NCBI GenBank assembly: GCA_036227345.1
Contig: CP109468.1
Coordinates: 6,944,001 to 7,008,000, forward strand
Source: Streptomyces sp. NBC_01463
GTDB lineage: Bacteria > Actinomycetota > Actinomycetes > Streptomycetales > Streptomycetaceae
DNA length: 64,000 nt
Direction of reading: 5' to 3'
Each line of letters opens with the position of its first letter. The first letter of the stretch is position 1. The position numbers were made by a program, and so were the translations under genes. The notes under the pieces are model-generated. The model did not search any database and had not been told where the DNA came from. It saw nothing but the letters and a program-made list of their open reading frames with translations. Shown here piece after piece: positions 51,128 through 59,098 of the stretch.

Positions 51128-51880
51128 TCAGTACGCGCTGTTGACGTTGTCGATCGAGCCGTACTTGTCGGCGGCGTAGTTGGCCGACGCGGTGATGTTG
51201 GCGACCGGGTCGTACTGGTCGTGGGGGGTACCGCCGACGTGGTAGGCGTCGAAGGTCGGCTTGATGATCTGGAGCAGACCCTTCGACGGGACACCGTTGA
51301 CCGCGTTGACGTCCCAGTCGTTGATGGCCCTCGGGTTGCCGCTGGACTCACGGATGATGTTGCGGTGCAGGCCGTCGTAGGTTCCCGGGATGCCCTTGGC
51401 CTTCATGATGGCCAGGGACTCCTTGATCCAGCCGTCCAGGTTGTTGCCGTAGACGGCGGTACGGGACTCGGAGCGGCTGGCGGCCTGGTGGCCGCGCTTG
51501 GCGGCGGCCTTGTGGGCCTTCGCCTTGGCGTGCGCCCTGGCCTTGGCCTTCTTCGCCTTGGCGACGGCCTCGGCCTTCTCCTTCACGGCGGCGGCCTTCT
51601 TGGCCTTCGCGGCGTCGGCGGCCTTGACCAGCTGCTCGGCGGTGGAGTGCTGCTCGATGATGCTGTTCTGGATGGTCTTCGCCTGCGGGGCGCCGGCGGC
51701 GGACGCGAAGACGACCGGAGCGGCGGAGAGTGCCTGGGGCTCGGTCTCGGCCTCTGCGGCGTGACCGGGCACCAGGGACAAGGAGAGTGCCGCGGCGGCG
51801 ACGGCGGAGATGCCGGCGGCGGAGAGCTTCTGGGTCTTGTTCAGGCGGCGGAGACGGCCGGGAATGCTGGACGCGGACAT
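51128..51880 (-). CDS. Secreted lytic transglycosylase-like protein with SLT domain
   Basis: 250 residues from the ATG at 51880. Signal sequence about 20-42 (LSAAGISAVAAAALSLSLVPGHAAEA). Middle: a long Ala/Lys coiled-coil-like region at about 80-145 (AADAAKAKKAAAVKEKAEAVAKAKKAKARAHAKAKAHKAAAK) that may bind wall polyanions. C-terminal SLT domain with the catalytic Glu in RNIIRESSGNPRAINDWDVNAVNGVPSKGLLQIIKPTFDAYHVGG. Acts on peptidoglycan outside the cell. The 285-bp upstream region shows no ydaO/c-di-AMP riboswitch signature. A hairpin GTCCTC-ACG-GAGGAC at 51908-51922 lies in its 5' leader. Confidence 0.9.
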   Translation of the reverse strand: MSASSIPGRLRRLNKTQKLSAAGISAVAAAALSLSLVPGHAAEAETEPQALSAAPVVFASAAGAPQAKTIQNSIIEQHSTAEQLVKAADAAKAKKAAAVKEKAEAVAKAKKAKARAHAKAKAHKAAAKRGHQAASRSESRTAVYGNNLDGWIKESLAIMKAKGIPGTYDGLHRNIIRESSGNPRAINDWDVNAVNGVPSKGLLQIIKPTFDAYHVGGTPHDQYDPVANITASANYAADKYGSIDNVNSAY

Positions 51881-52165
51881 ACAGGCGTACCTCTTCGAAT
51901 CGCGGGAGTCCTCACGGAGGACGAAGACGGGAGGCGACTTCGCATCTCCGTCGGGGACAACAGCAATTCTTAGCGGCAGCAAAATGTCGTGGCAAAGGTG
52001 TGACGTACGAAGCCAGGTAGTGGAGCCGGGGTCCGCCCAATCGGACATTTGGGTACTCATGCCCACTCAAATCGCCCTTATTGGTCCACTAGGCGGCTTC
52101 GTAAGTGACGTGGGTCCTATGCGCGTCCTCACATCGAGCAGGTAACAGAATCACCGAATGTTGCT

Positions 52166-53275
52166 TCAGCAATTCGGACTGTGATGCTCCGGAACGGGTC
52201 GCGGCTCCCGGAACCCCCGCCCGGGCCCCGCGGGCAGCAGGAGATGGACGTCCCCGAACTCGTGCCAGAGGTACCGGTGGCGCAGCGCCTCCCCGTATCC
52301 GCGGTCCAGCGCCTCCCTGCCCGCGACCGCCTCCAGCATCAGCAGGTGCGAGGCCCGTGGCTCGTGCAGACCGGTCAGCAGCCCGTCGACCACCCGCACG
52401 CCCCGCTGCGGCGTCACCACCAGATCCGTCCAGCCGGCGGCCGCCCGCACCACCCCGTCGGGGCCGGCCGACGACTCCAGCGCGCGCACCGCCGTCGTCC
52501 CCACCGCGATCACCCGCCCGCCGCCCGCCCGGGCCGCGTTCACCAGCCACGCGGTGGTCGACGGCACCTCGAAGGGCTCCGGATACGGCGGCTCGTGCGC
52601 CTCCGCGGAAGCCACCCCCGTGTGCAGCGTCAGCGGTGCGAACTGCACCCCGCGGCTCACCAGAGCCGCCACGAGCCCGGCGGTGAAGGGCCGGGCCGCG
52701 CTCGGCATCTCCGCCGAACCGCTCCCGTCGGCGGCCGGCAGCGCGAACACCGTCTGATACGCGGACAGCGGCTGGTCCCGCTCCGTGTACCCGTACCGGA
52801 TCGGCCGCCCGTACCGCCGCAGCAGCCCCGGCACGTCGATCCCTCCCCGCGTCCACCACAGCCGCGCCCCGTCGCCCGCGCCGCCCACCGGCTCCACGAG
52901 CACCAGCTGCGAGCCGCCCGGCAGCCGGACGGCCGCCCCGGCCGGCCCGCCGGGGCGCGGCAGCGTCGCCCCGGCCCCGTCCGGCCGCCGCAGCTCCACC
53001 GCCCAGCGCCCGTCCGCGCCCCGGGTCGAGAAGTGCACCACCACCCGGTCGCCGCCCACCCGCCCGTTCACCGCGGCGGCCAGCGTCGGGGACGTGTTCA
53101 CCACCAGCACGTCACCGGCCCTCAGCTGCCCCGGCAGCTCCCGGAACGCGTGGTGCGAGACCTCCCGCCCCCGCGACACCAGCAGCCGTACGTCGTCCCG
53201 TCCCGCACCCCGCTGCTCGGCCGGCACCCGCGCGAGCAGCTCGGCGGGCACCCGCAGCGCGTCGAGCGCGGTCAC
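52166..53275 (-). CDS. QueA-like S-adenosylmethionine:tRNA ribosyltransferase-isomerase
   Basis: 369 residues from a GTG in a GTGA overlap with the SDR gene. QueA converts 7-aminomethyl-deazaguanine in tRNA to epoxyqueuosine. Present blocks: RDDVRLLVSRGREVSHHAFRELPGQLRAGDVLVVNTSPTLAAAV, SAYQTVFALPAADGSGSAEMPSAARPFTAGLVAALVSRGV, APLTLHTGVASAEAHEPPYPEPFEVPSTTAWLVNAAR, VIAVGTTAVRALES and a GLHEPRASHLLMLEA segment; these follow QueA order. No other queuosine gene (tgt, queC-F) is in the window. The protein may work in another nucleoside pathway or be a stand-alone paralogue. Confidence 0.85.
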   Translation of the reverse strand: MTALDALRVPAELLARVPAEQRGAGRDDVRLLVSRGREVSHHAFRELPGQLRAGDVLVVNTSPTLAAAVNGRVGGDRVVVHFSTRGADGRWAVELRRPDGAGATLPRPGGPAGAAVRLPGGSQLVLVEPVGGAGDGARLWWTRGGIDVPGLLRRYGRPIRYGYTERDQPLSAYQTVFALPAADGSGSAEMPSAARPFTAGLVAALVSRGVQFAPLTLHTGVASAEAHEPPYPEPFEVPSTTAWLVNAARAGGGRVIAVGTTAVRALESSAGPDGVVRAAAGWTDLVVTPQRGVRVVDGLLTGLHEPRASHLLMLEAVAGREALDRGYGEALRHRYLWHEFGDVHLLLPAGPGRGFREPRPVPEHHSPNC

Positions 53276-53994
53276 CGCTCCTCCCCGGCCCCGGCGCCCG
53301 CCGCCCGAAGCAGCGCCGTCGCCGCATAGCGCCCGCTCACCGGCCGCAGGTCCAGCAGCCGCAGGAACGCGGGCGCCACGCTCTCCGGACGCGGCCGCGG
53401 ATCGTCGTCGTCCGGTACCGCCGCCGCGTAGAGCGCCGTCCCCATGTCACCCGGATCGACGGCCCACACCCGCAGCCCCGGCTCCTCCACCCCCAGCACC
53501 GCGGCCAGCTGGTCGAGCGCAGCCTTCGACGCCCCGTAACCGCCCCAGGCGGGATACGGCTCCGCGGCCGCGTCCGAGCTGACCACCACGACCGAGCCCG
53601 CCGCCGCGGCCCGCAGCAGCGGCAGGGTCTCCCGCAGCAGGCCGAGCGCCGCCACCACATTGGTCTCCAGCGCCTGCCGCAGCCCCTCCGGCGTCAGCGC
53701 CTCGAGGCGTACGAGCGGCTCGGCGCCCAGCGCGCTGGCATTGCTCACCAGCAGATCGAGCCCGCCGAGCCCGCGCGCGGCCGCCGCGAGCTCCGCCCGG
53801 TGCGCGTCGTCGGTGACATCACCGGCGAGCGCCACCACCCGGGCCCCGTACCGGCTCCGCAGCCCGTCCGCCGTCTCCTGGAGAGCCCCGGCGGTCCTGG
53901 CGTCCAGGACCAGATCCCAGCCCCGTTCCGCGAGCGCCTCGGCCAGCGCACGGCCCAGCCCCCTGGAACCACCCGTAATCAATGCGACAGACAT
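53272..53994 (-). CDS. SDR-family oxidoreductase paired with the QueA-like gene
   Basis: 240 residues from the ATG at 53994. Classical motifs: LITGGSRGLGRALAEAL, SNAS in place of NNAG (LLVSNASALG), catalytic Ser in VVSSDAAAEPYPAWGGYGASKAAL with Tyr and Lys as YGASK. C-terminal DPGDMGTALYAAAVPDDDDPRPRPESVAPAFLRLLDL. Upstream partner of the QueA-like gene on the same strand (GTGA overlap), so a shared pathway, such as a nucleoside or sugar modification, is the simplest inference. Substrate not known. Confidence 0.9.
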   Translation of the reverse strand: MSVALITGGSRGLGRALAEALAERGWDLVLDARTAGALQETADGLRSRYGARVVALAGDVTDDAHRAELAAAARGLGGLDLLVSNASALGAEPLVRLEALTPEGLRQALETNVVAALGLLRETLPLLRAAAAGSVVVVSSDAAAEPYPAWGGYGASKAALDQLAAVLGVEEPGLRVWAVDPGDMGTALYAAAVPDDDDPRPRPESVAPAFLRLLDLRPVSGRYAATALLRAAGAGAGEER

Positions 53995-54198
53995 GACAAC
54001 CGTCCCCTTCGAACCGTCATGAGCCCCGTGGGCGGCCACCGGCCGGCCCCGGACCCCTCCAACGTAGAAAGGACCGCCCCGGCGGCGCCTCGTCCCCGGG
54101 CCGCAACCGCAAGGCCCTTCGACCTAGTCCCCACGCCCTAATCAGCGGCCGTCCACAGGCGGATACGGGGGGTACGGCCCGCCGGTACGGTGAGGGCC

Positions 54199-55344
54199 AT
54201 GAGCCACAGCCCACCGTCGGGCCTCGCAGCCGTCAGCGCCGCGCTGCTCGCCATGAGCCGGCACCTCGAGATGCGGGACGTCCTGAAGACGATCGTCGCG
54301 TCGGCCCGCGAACTGCTGGACGCCGAGTACGCGGCCCTGGGGGTCCCCGACGACCACGGAGGCTTCGCCCAGTTCGTCGTCGACGGCGTCAGCGACGAGC
54401 AGTGGAAGGCCATCGGGCCGCTCCCGCGCCAGCACGGCATCCTCGCCGCGATGCTCCACGAGGCGAAGCCCGAGCGCCTGGCCGACGTCCGCAAGGACCC
54501 GCGCTTCGAGGGCTGGCCCTCCGCCCACCCCGACATGTCCGACTTCCTCGGGCTGCCGATCAGGGACGGCGACGACGTCATCGGCGCCCTCTTCCTGGCC
54601 AACAAGCGCTGCCCGAAGCCGGAGGGCAGCTGCGGCTTCACCGCCGATGACGAGGAACTGCTGTCGATCCTCGCCCAGCACGCCGCGATCGCCCTCACCA
54701 ACGCCCGGCTGTACGAACGCAGCCGCGAGCTCACCATCGCCGAGGAGCGCTCCCGGCTCGCCCACGAGCTGCACGACGCCGTCAGCCAGAAGCTCTTCTC
54801 CCTGCGGCTCACCGCCCAGGCCGCCGCCACCCTGGTCGACCGCGACCCGGCACGGGCCAAGGGCGAGCTCCAGCAGGTCGCCGCGCTGGCTGCGGAGGCC
54901 GTCGACGAACTGCGGGCCGCCGTCATCGAGCTGCGCCCCGCGGCGCTCGACGAGGACGGCCTCATCGCCACCCTCCGCACCCAGATCCAGGTCCTGGACC
55001 GCGCGCACACCGCCCGCGTCACCTTCCGGAGCGTGGGCATCCGGGCCCTGCCCGCCTCCCAGGAGGAGGCACTGCTCAGGGTCTCCCAGGAGGCCCTCCA
55101 CAACGCCCTGCGGCACTCGGAGGCCGCACACGTCGACGTCACCCTCACCCGTCGCGGCAGTGACACGGTGCTGCGGATCACGGACGACGGCCGCGGCTTC
55201 GAACCCGCCGCCACCCGCCGGGCGGGACGGCACCTGGGCCTGGTCTCGATGCGGGACCGCGCGAGCGGGGTCGGCGGGCGGCTCACCGTTGAATCGGCGC
55301 CCGGCAAGGGCACCACGATCGAGATGGAGGTACCCGGTGGCTGA
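54199..55344 (+). CDS. GAF-domain sensor histidine kinase (NarL-type partner)
   Basis: 381 residues from the ATG at 54199 (GTG at 54190 is an alternative). Cytosolic: no transmembrane helix is seen. GAF domain at about 15-165 (VLKTIVASARELLDAEYAALGV...LGLPIRDGDDVIGALFLANK). HisKA_3 dimerisation domain with phospho-acceptor His-192 in EERSRLAHELHDAVSQKL; HATPase at the end (N-box HNALRHS, G1 DDGRGF, GLVSMRDRASGVGG). The ligand of the GAF domain (haem, redox, small molecule) cannot be read. Its C-terminal codons overlap the response regulator start by 8 nt. By recalled synteny it neighbours chpE as in S. coelicolor. Confidence 0.93.
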   Translation: MSHSPPSGLAAVSAALLAMSRHLEMRDVLKTIVASARELLDAEYAALGVPDDHGGFAQFVVDGVSDEQWKAIGPLPRQHGILAAMLHEAKPERLADVRKDPRFEGWPSAHPDMSDFLGLPIRDGDDVIGALFLANKRCPKPEGSCGFTADDEELLSILAQHAAIALTNARLYERSRELTIAEERSRLAHELHDAVSQKLFSLRLTAQAAATLVDRDPARAKGELQQVAALAAEAVDELRAAVIELRPAALDEDGLIATLRTQIQVLDRAHTARVTFRSVGIRALPASQEEALLRVSQEALHNALRHSEAAHVDVTLTRRGSDTVLRITDDGRGFEPAATRRAGRHLGLVSMRDRASGVGGRLTVESAPGKGTTIEMEVPGG

Positions 55345-55981
55345 CCGGATCATCAGGGTGCTGCTGGTCGACGACCACCAGGTGGTCCGCCGCGGTCTGC
55401 GTACGTTCCTGGAGATCCAGGACGACATAGAGGTCGTCGGCGAGGCGTCCGACGGCGCGGAGGGAGTGGCCAGGACCGAGGAGCTGCGTCCCGACGTGGT
55501 GCTGATGGACATCAAGATGCCCGGCACCGACGGCATCGAGGCGCTGCGCAGGCTCCGCGAACTGGAGAACCCCGCCAAGGTGCTGATCGTCACCAGCTTC
55601 ACCGAACAGCGCACGGTCGTCCCCGCCCTGCGCGCCGGAGCCTCCGGCTACGTGTACAAGGACGTCGACCCGGACGCGCTGGCCGGCGCCATCCGCTCGG
55701 TGTACGCGGGCCACGTGCTGCTCCAGCCGGAAGTGGCGGGCGCACTGCTCGCCCAGGACGATCCGGGCTCCGGGACCGGCCGGGGGAGCACCCTCACCGA
55801 ACGGGAGCGGGAGGTGCTCGGCCTGATCGCCGACGGCCGTTCCAACCGCGAGATCGCGCGGGCTCTGGTCCTCTCCGAGAAGACGGTCAAGACCCACGTC
55901 TCGAACATCCTCATGAAGCTGGACCTGTCCGACCGCACCCAGGCGGCGCTCTGGGCGGTCCGGCACGGGGCGGCGGGCTGA
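55337..55981 (+). CDS. LuxR/NarL-family response regulator
   Basis: 214 residues, GTG start. Receiver domain: acidic pair D12-D13, phospho-acceptor D58 (VVLMDIKMPG), the switch Thr/Ser in VTSFTE and a conserved Lys in YVYKDVDPD. C-terminal LuxR HTH: LTEREREVLGLIADGRSNREIARALVLSEKTVKTHVSNILMKLDL. Cognate partner of the overlapping GAF kinase. Possible targets include the adjacent chpE, but no binding site is evident. Confidence 0.95.
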   Translation: MADRIIRVLLVDDHQVVRRGLRTFLEIQDDIEVVGEASDGAEGVARTEELRPDVVLMDIKMPGTDGIEALRRLRELENPAKVLIVTSFTEQRTVVPALRAGASGYVYKDVDPDALAGAIRSVYAGHVLLQPEVAGALLAQDDPGSGTGRGSTLTEREREVLGLIADGRSNREIARALVLSEKTVKTHVSNILMKLDLSDRTQAALWAVRHGAAG

Positions 55982-56141
55982 GCGGCAACCGGCCCGGGAG
56001 ACCGGAACAGGCGTCACCCTGCGGCCCATGATTCACACTCCCGGGTGTACGTCACCCGAACGGCGCATCTTCTTCCGGCCCGGTGCGTTCTTCATGGCGT
56101 GCTGCGGCGGCTGGCCGCAGCGACGCTAGGAGGATCCTGAA

Positions 56142-56393
56142 GTGAAGAACCTGAAGAAGGCTGCTGCCGTCACCATGATCGCCGGTGGCATCATCGCCGC
56201 CGGTGCCGGCGCGGCCTCCGCCACCGGCCACAGCGGTGCGGGCGCCCACGGTGTCGCGGCCCACTCCCCGGGTGTGGCCAGCGGCAACCTCGTCCAGGTC
56301 CCGGTCCACGTCCCGGTGAACGTGGTCGGCAACACGGTCAACGTGATCGGCCTGCTCAACCCGGCCTTCGGCAACTTCGGCCTGAACGGCTGA
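56142..56393 (+). CDS. chpE: Short chaplin ChpE-like (cysteine-free)
   Basis: 83 residues, GTG start with a strong AGGAGG ribosome site 8 nt upstream. Signal peptide KKAAAVTMIAGGIIAAGAGAASA, then one chaplin domain: HSPGVASGNLVQVPVHVPVNVVGNTVNVIGLLNPAFGNFG. Chaplins are secreted amyloid-forming proteins that coat aerial hyphae and spores. Most short chaplins have two Cys in this domain; here both are replaced (VNVVGN and NFG), as in ChpE of S. coelicolor (SCO1800 by memory). Good translation signals suggest high expression. A hairpin terminates it at 56411. Confidence 0.94.
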   Translation: MKNLKKAAAVTMIAGGIIAAGAGAASATGHSGAGAHGVAAHSPGVASGNLVQVPVHVPVNVVGNTVNVIGLLNPAFGNFGLNG

Positions 56394-56410
56394 CGCGCCA
56401 CACACACGGC

Positions 56411-56452
56411 GATGCCGCCGTCCGGCCCCTGCGGGGACCGGGCGGCGGCATC
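56411..56452 (+). terminator. Terminator after chpE
   Basis: Ten-bp stem GATGCCGCCG/CGGCGGCATC with a large interior, partly paired, loop, 18 nt after the chpE stop. Confidence 0.65.
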
Positions 56453-56513
56453 ACGCGTAAACGGCCCTGTCAGGCGCCGAGATCAAACGCTGCGCGGCGT
56501 GCGAGGTCAGCCC

Positions 56514-56628
56514 GCGCACAATCAGGCCCGTCCGGCGCCCGCCCGCGCGTAAGGCAGCCCATCAGCGCACAATCAAGCCCGCCCGGCGATCGAGGGCATC
56601 TCTTCCAGCCCGTCCGGCGCTTGAGGAC
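56514..56628. repeat. Three diverged copies of a dispersed Streptomyces intergenic repeat
   Basis: Copies at about 56514-56537 (GCGCACAATCAGGCCCGTCC then GGCG), 56565-56597 (GCGCACAATCAAGCCCGCCC, then GGCGATCGAGGGC) and 56605-56628 (CCAGCCCGTCCGGCGCTTGA then GGAC). The core CCCGTCCGGCG(A/C)TTGAGGAC is a repeat that, from memory, is scattered through intergenic regions of many Streptomyces genomes. No gene is present in this stretch. The function is unknown. Confidence 0.6.
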
Positions 56629-56670
56629 AAGGAGCAGGCGCGCCCGCCCCCGTACACGCCCCGCCCCCAC

Positions 56671-57450
56671 CTACCGCGCCCGCTCCTCCACATACGCGTT
56701 GTACGCCGCGACCTGCGCCCGCCGCGCCACCCGCTCCACCGGCCGCAGCGCCTCACCCCGCGCCGCCATCTCCGACGCGCTCACCGCACCGCCGTGACCG
56801 TTCTCCTGTGCCACCGAGACCAGCAGCCCGACCCGCTGCGCCAGCTCCAGCACCCGGACCGCCCGCGGCGGATACCCGGGGGCGAGCACCTCGCGGCCCC
56901 GCTCCGCCCGCGCCCGGTACGCGTCCACCGCGGCCTCGGCCACCGGCCCCGAACCGGCCACGTCGAGCCGCGACAGCAGCGCCGTCGCATCCCGCAACGC
57001 CTCCGCGAGCTCCCGCTCGGCCTCGCCCAGCGACGGCACATCGGCCGGCGGCGCCTCGCGCACCGCGAGGCACTGCCACACCACGTCGACATGAAGATCC
57101 CCGGCGGGCCCCGCCTCACGCACCTCGGGCACCAGCCCGTACGGCGCACCGAAGGTGACCACCGCCTCCTCGGCCTCCAGCGCCCGGGCGTTGAACTCCG
57201 CAGGGCCGCTGAGCCCCAGCGGATGCCCGGGAACCGGCAGCGCGACCCGGAAACCCGTCACCCCCAGCGCCCGCAGCCGCCCCAGCGCGAGCGTGAGCCC
57301 GACCGGCCCGGCCTCACCCGGCAGTCCCTCGACGCGGTGAACCGCGTCCTCCCCGACAATGGCCAGCGCCGCGTCGTCGGGCGACACGAGTCCGGCCAGC
57401 AGCGCGTTGCCCCAAGCGGCCAGCAGCCCTGAGCGTGGTTCCGAAAGCAT
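56671..57450 (-). CDS. Conserved hypothetical protein next to chpE
   Basis: 259 residues. N-terminal half: MLSEPRSGLLAAWGNALLAGLVSPDDAALAIVG, then VEGLPGEAGPVGLTLALGRLRALGVTGFRVALPVPGHPLGL; C-terminal half is Ala/Arg-rich and helical. The layout suggests an alpha/beta domain plus helical bundle. No catalytic motif recognised. Divergent from the ABC ATPase gene. Conserved in the syntenic position next to chpE in Streptomyces, as far as I recall. Confidence 0.75.
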   Translation of the reverse strand: MLSEPRSGLLAAWGNALLAGLVSPDDAALAIVGEDAVHRVEGLPGEAGPVGLTLALGRLRALGVTGFRVALPVPGHPLGLSGPAEFNARALEAEEAVVTFGAPYGLVPEVREAGPAGDLHVDVVWQCLAVREAPPADVPSLGEAERELAEALRDATALLSRLDVAGSGPVAEAAVDAYRARAERGREVLAPGYPPRAVRVLELAQRVGLLVSVAQENGHGGAVSASEMAARGEALRPVERVARRAQVAAYNAYVEERAR

Positions 57451-57649
57451 GGCACCAGCCTAGGGAACGCACCCACGCCCTGTCCCCACCCTCCCAGGAC
57501 CCGCCCCAAGGCCGCGCGACGGCGGTACGGTGACCGCCCGACCACGGGCCCAGCGCCGGAAGCGTTCGCGCGGTGGCGTAGGTTTTCCCTGGGAGCTGTG
57601 CCCACAGGCACGCGACGATCTCGAGACTGCATGGGGAGACAACGCGCTC

Positions 57650-58447
57650 ATGAGCGATGTACTGGAGCTGGTGGACGTATCCGTGGTCCGCGACGGACGC
57701 GCTCTGGTGGACGATGTCTCCTGGTCGGTCAAGGAGGGGGAGCGCTGGGTCATCCTCGGCCCGAACGGCGCCGGCAAGACCACCCTCCTCAACATCGCGT
57801 CCAGCTACCTCTTCCCGACCAAGGGCAGCGCCACCATCCTCGGCGAGCAGCTCGGCGGCGTCGGCACCGACGTCTTCGACCTGCGCCCCCGCATCGGCAT
57901 CGCGGGCGTCGCCATGGCGGAGAAGCTGCCCAAGCGCCAGACGGTCCTGCAGACGGTGCTCACCGCCGCGTACGGCATGACCGCCACGTGGAACGAGAAC
58001 TACGACAAGGTCGACGAGGACCGGGCCCGCGCCTTCCTCGACCGGCTCGGCATGACCGACTACCTGGAGCGGAAGTTCGGCACCCTCTCCGAGGGCGAGC
58101 GCAAGCGCACCCTGATCGCCCGCGCGATGATGACCGACCCCGAGCTGCTGCTCCTCGACGAGCCGGCCGCCGGTCTCGACCTCGGCGGCCGCGAGGACCT
58201 GGTCCGCCGTCTCGGCCGGCTGGCCCGCGACCCGTACGCGCCCTCCATGATCATGGTCACGCACCACGTCGAGGAGATCGCGCCCGGCTTCACCCACGTC
58301 CTGATGATCCGTCAGGGCAAGGTGCTCGCGGCCGGCCCCATGGAGACCGAGCTCAGCTCCCGCAACCTCTCCCTCTGCTTCGGCCTGCCGCTCGTCGTCG
58401 AGCACCAGGGCGACCGCTACACCGCTCGCGGACTTCCGCTCGGCTGA
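57650..58447 (+). CDS. ABC transporter ATP-binding protein (YlmA/ModF-like soluble type)
   Basis: 265 residues from the ATG at 57650 with GGGGAG about 12 nt upstream. Walker A GPNGAGKTTLLNIASSY, signature LSEGERKRTLIARAMM (LSEGE instead of LSGGQ), Walker B LLLLDEPAAGLDLGGRE, H-loop MVTHHVEEI. No permease gene is adjacent, so it is either an orphan ATPase or serves a distant partner. Cytosolic; substrate unknown. Confidence 0.93.
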   Translation: MSDVLELVDVSVVRDGRALVDDVSWSVKEGERWVILGPNGAGKTTLLNIASSYLFPTKGSATILGEQLGGVGTDVFDLRPRIGIAGVAMAEKLPKRQTVLQTVLTAAYGMTATWNENYDKVDEDRARAFLDRLGMTDYLERKFGTLSEGERKRTLIARAMMTDPELLLLDEPAAGLDLGGREDLVRRLGRLARDPYAPSMIMVTHHVEEIAPGFTHVLMIRQGKVLAAGPMETELSSRNLSLCFGLPLVVEHQGDRYTARGLPLG

Positions 58448-58497
58448 CGGCCGTTGGCCGGTCCGCCGGCTCGCGCACTGTCCGCGGAGGTGCTCGC

Positions 58498-58512
58498 GGT
58501 CATACGATGACC
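58498..58512. promoter_or_regulatory. Palindrome GGTCAT-ACG-ATGACC over the NfeD promoter
   Basis: Perfect 6-bp arms. The -10 hexamer TACGAT (58503-58508) lies inside the palindrome, and the NfeD GTG starts 6 nt after it, implying a leaderless message. A protein bound here would cover the promoter. Confidence 0.55.
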
Positions 58513-58514
58513 AC

Positions 58515-58943
58515 GTGGACATCGACGCGTGGGTGTGGTGGCTGATCGGCGCGGTGGGACTGGGCATCCCCCTGGTCCTGACCGCGATGCCCGAGTTCGG
58601 CATGTTCGCCGTCGGAGCGATCGCCGCCGCGGTCGTCGCGGCTCTCGGCGGCGGAATCGTGGCCCAGGTCCTGGTCTTCGTCATCGTCTCGGTGGCACTC
58701 ATCGCCGTGGTCCGCCCGATCGCCAACCGGCATCGCGCGGACCGGCCCCATCTCGCCACCGGAATAGACGCGTTGAAGGGCCGTCAGGCCGTCGTCCTGG
58801 AACGGGTCGACGGCAGCGGCGGCCGGATCAAGCTCGCCGGAGAGATCTGGTCGGCCCGCGCCCTCGACGCGGAACTGACCTTCGAACCGGGCCAACAGGT
58901 CGATGTCGTCGACATCGACGGTGCCACGGCCGTCGTCATGTAA
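58515..58943 (+). CDS. NfeD family membrane protein
   Basis: 142 residues, GTG start. Hydrophobic N-terminal part with about three to four helices (WVWWLIGAVGLGIPLVLTA, MFAVGAIAAAVVAALGG, IVAQVLVFVIVSVALIAVVRPI), followed by the OB-fold domain GIDALKGRQAVVLERVDGSGGRIKLAGEIWSARALDAELTFEPGQQVDVVDIDGATAVV. Short NfeD proteins pair with SPFH proteins; the next gene is one. The pair probably organises membrane microdomains or membrane-protein quality control. Confidence 0.93.
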   Translation: MDIDAWVWWLIGAVGLGIPLVLTAMPEFGMFAVGAIAAAVVAALGGGIVAQVLVFVIVSVALIAVVRPIANRHRADRPHLATGIDALKGRQAVVLERVDGSGGRIKLAGEIWSARALDAELTFEPGQQVDVVDIDGATAVVM

Positions 58944-59098
58944 CCGAACAGCCCCCGCGGCGGCGCCCGTTCTGCCAGACTCGATGTAGATCATCATGGA
59001 ATCCGGACCGGCAGGACGCACAACCTGATCCACGGCCCCCATACGATCTCGACCCCGATCATCGCGATCCGTCGGCAACCGAAGGGCACGAGGAAACG

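Noticed and set aside
51881..52165. ydaO (c-di-AMP) riboswitch upstream of the transglycosylase gene
   Set aside because: Cell-wall hydrolase genes in Streptomyces often have one, but I could not find its conserved blocks in this leader.
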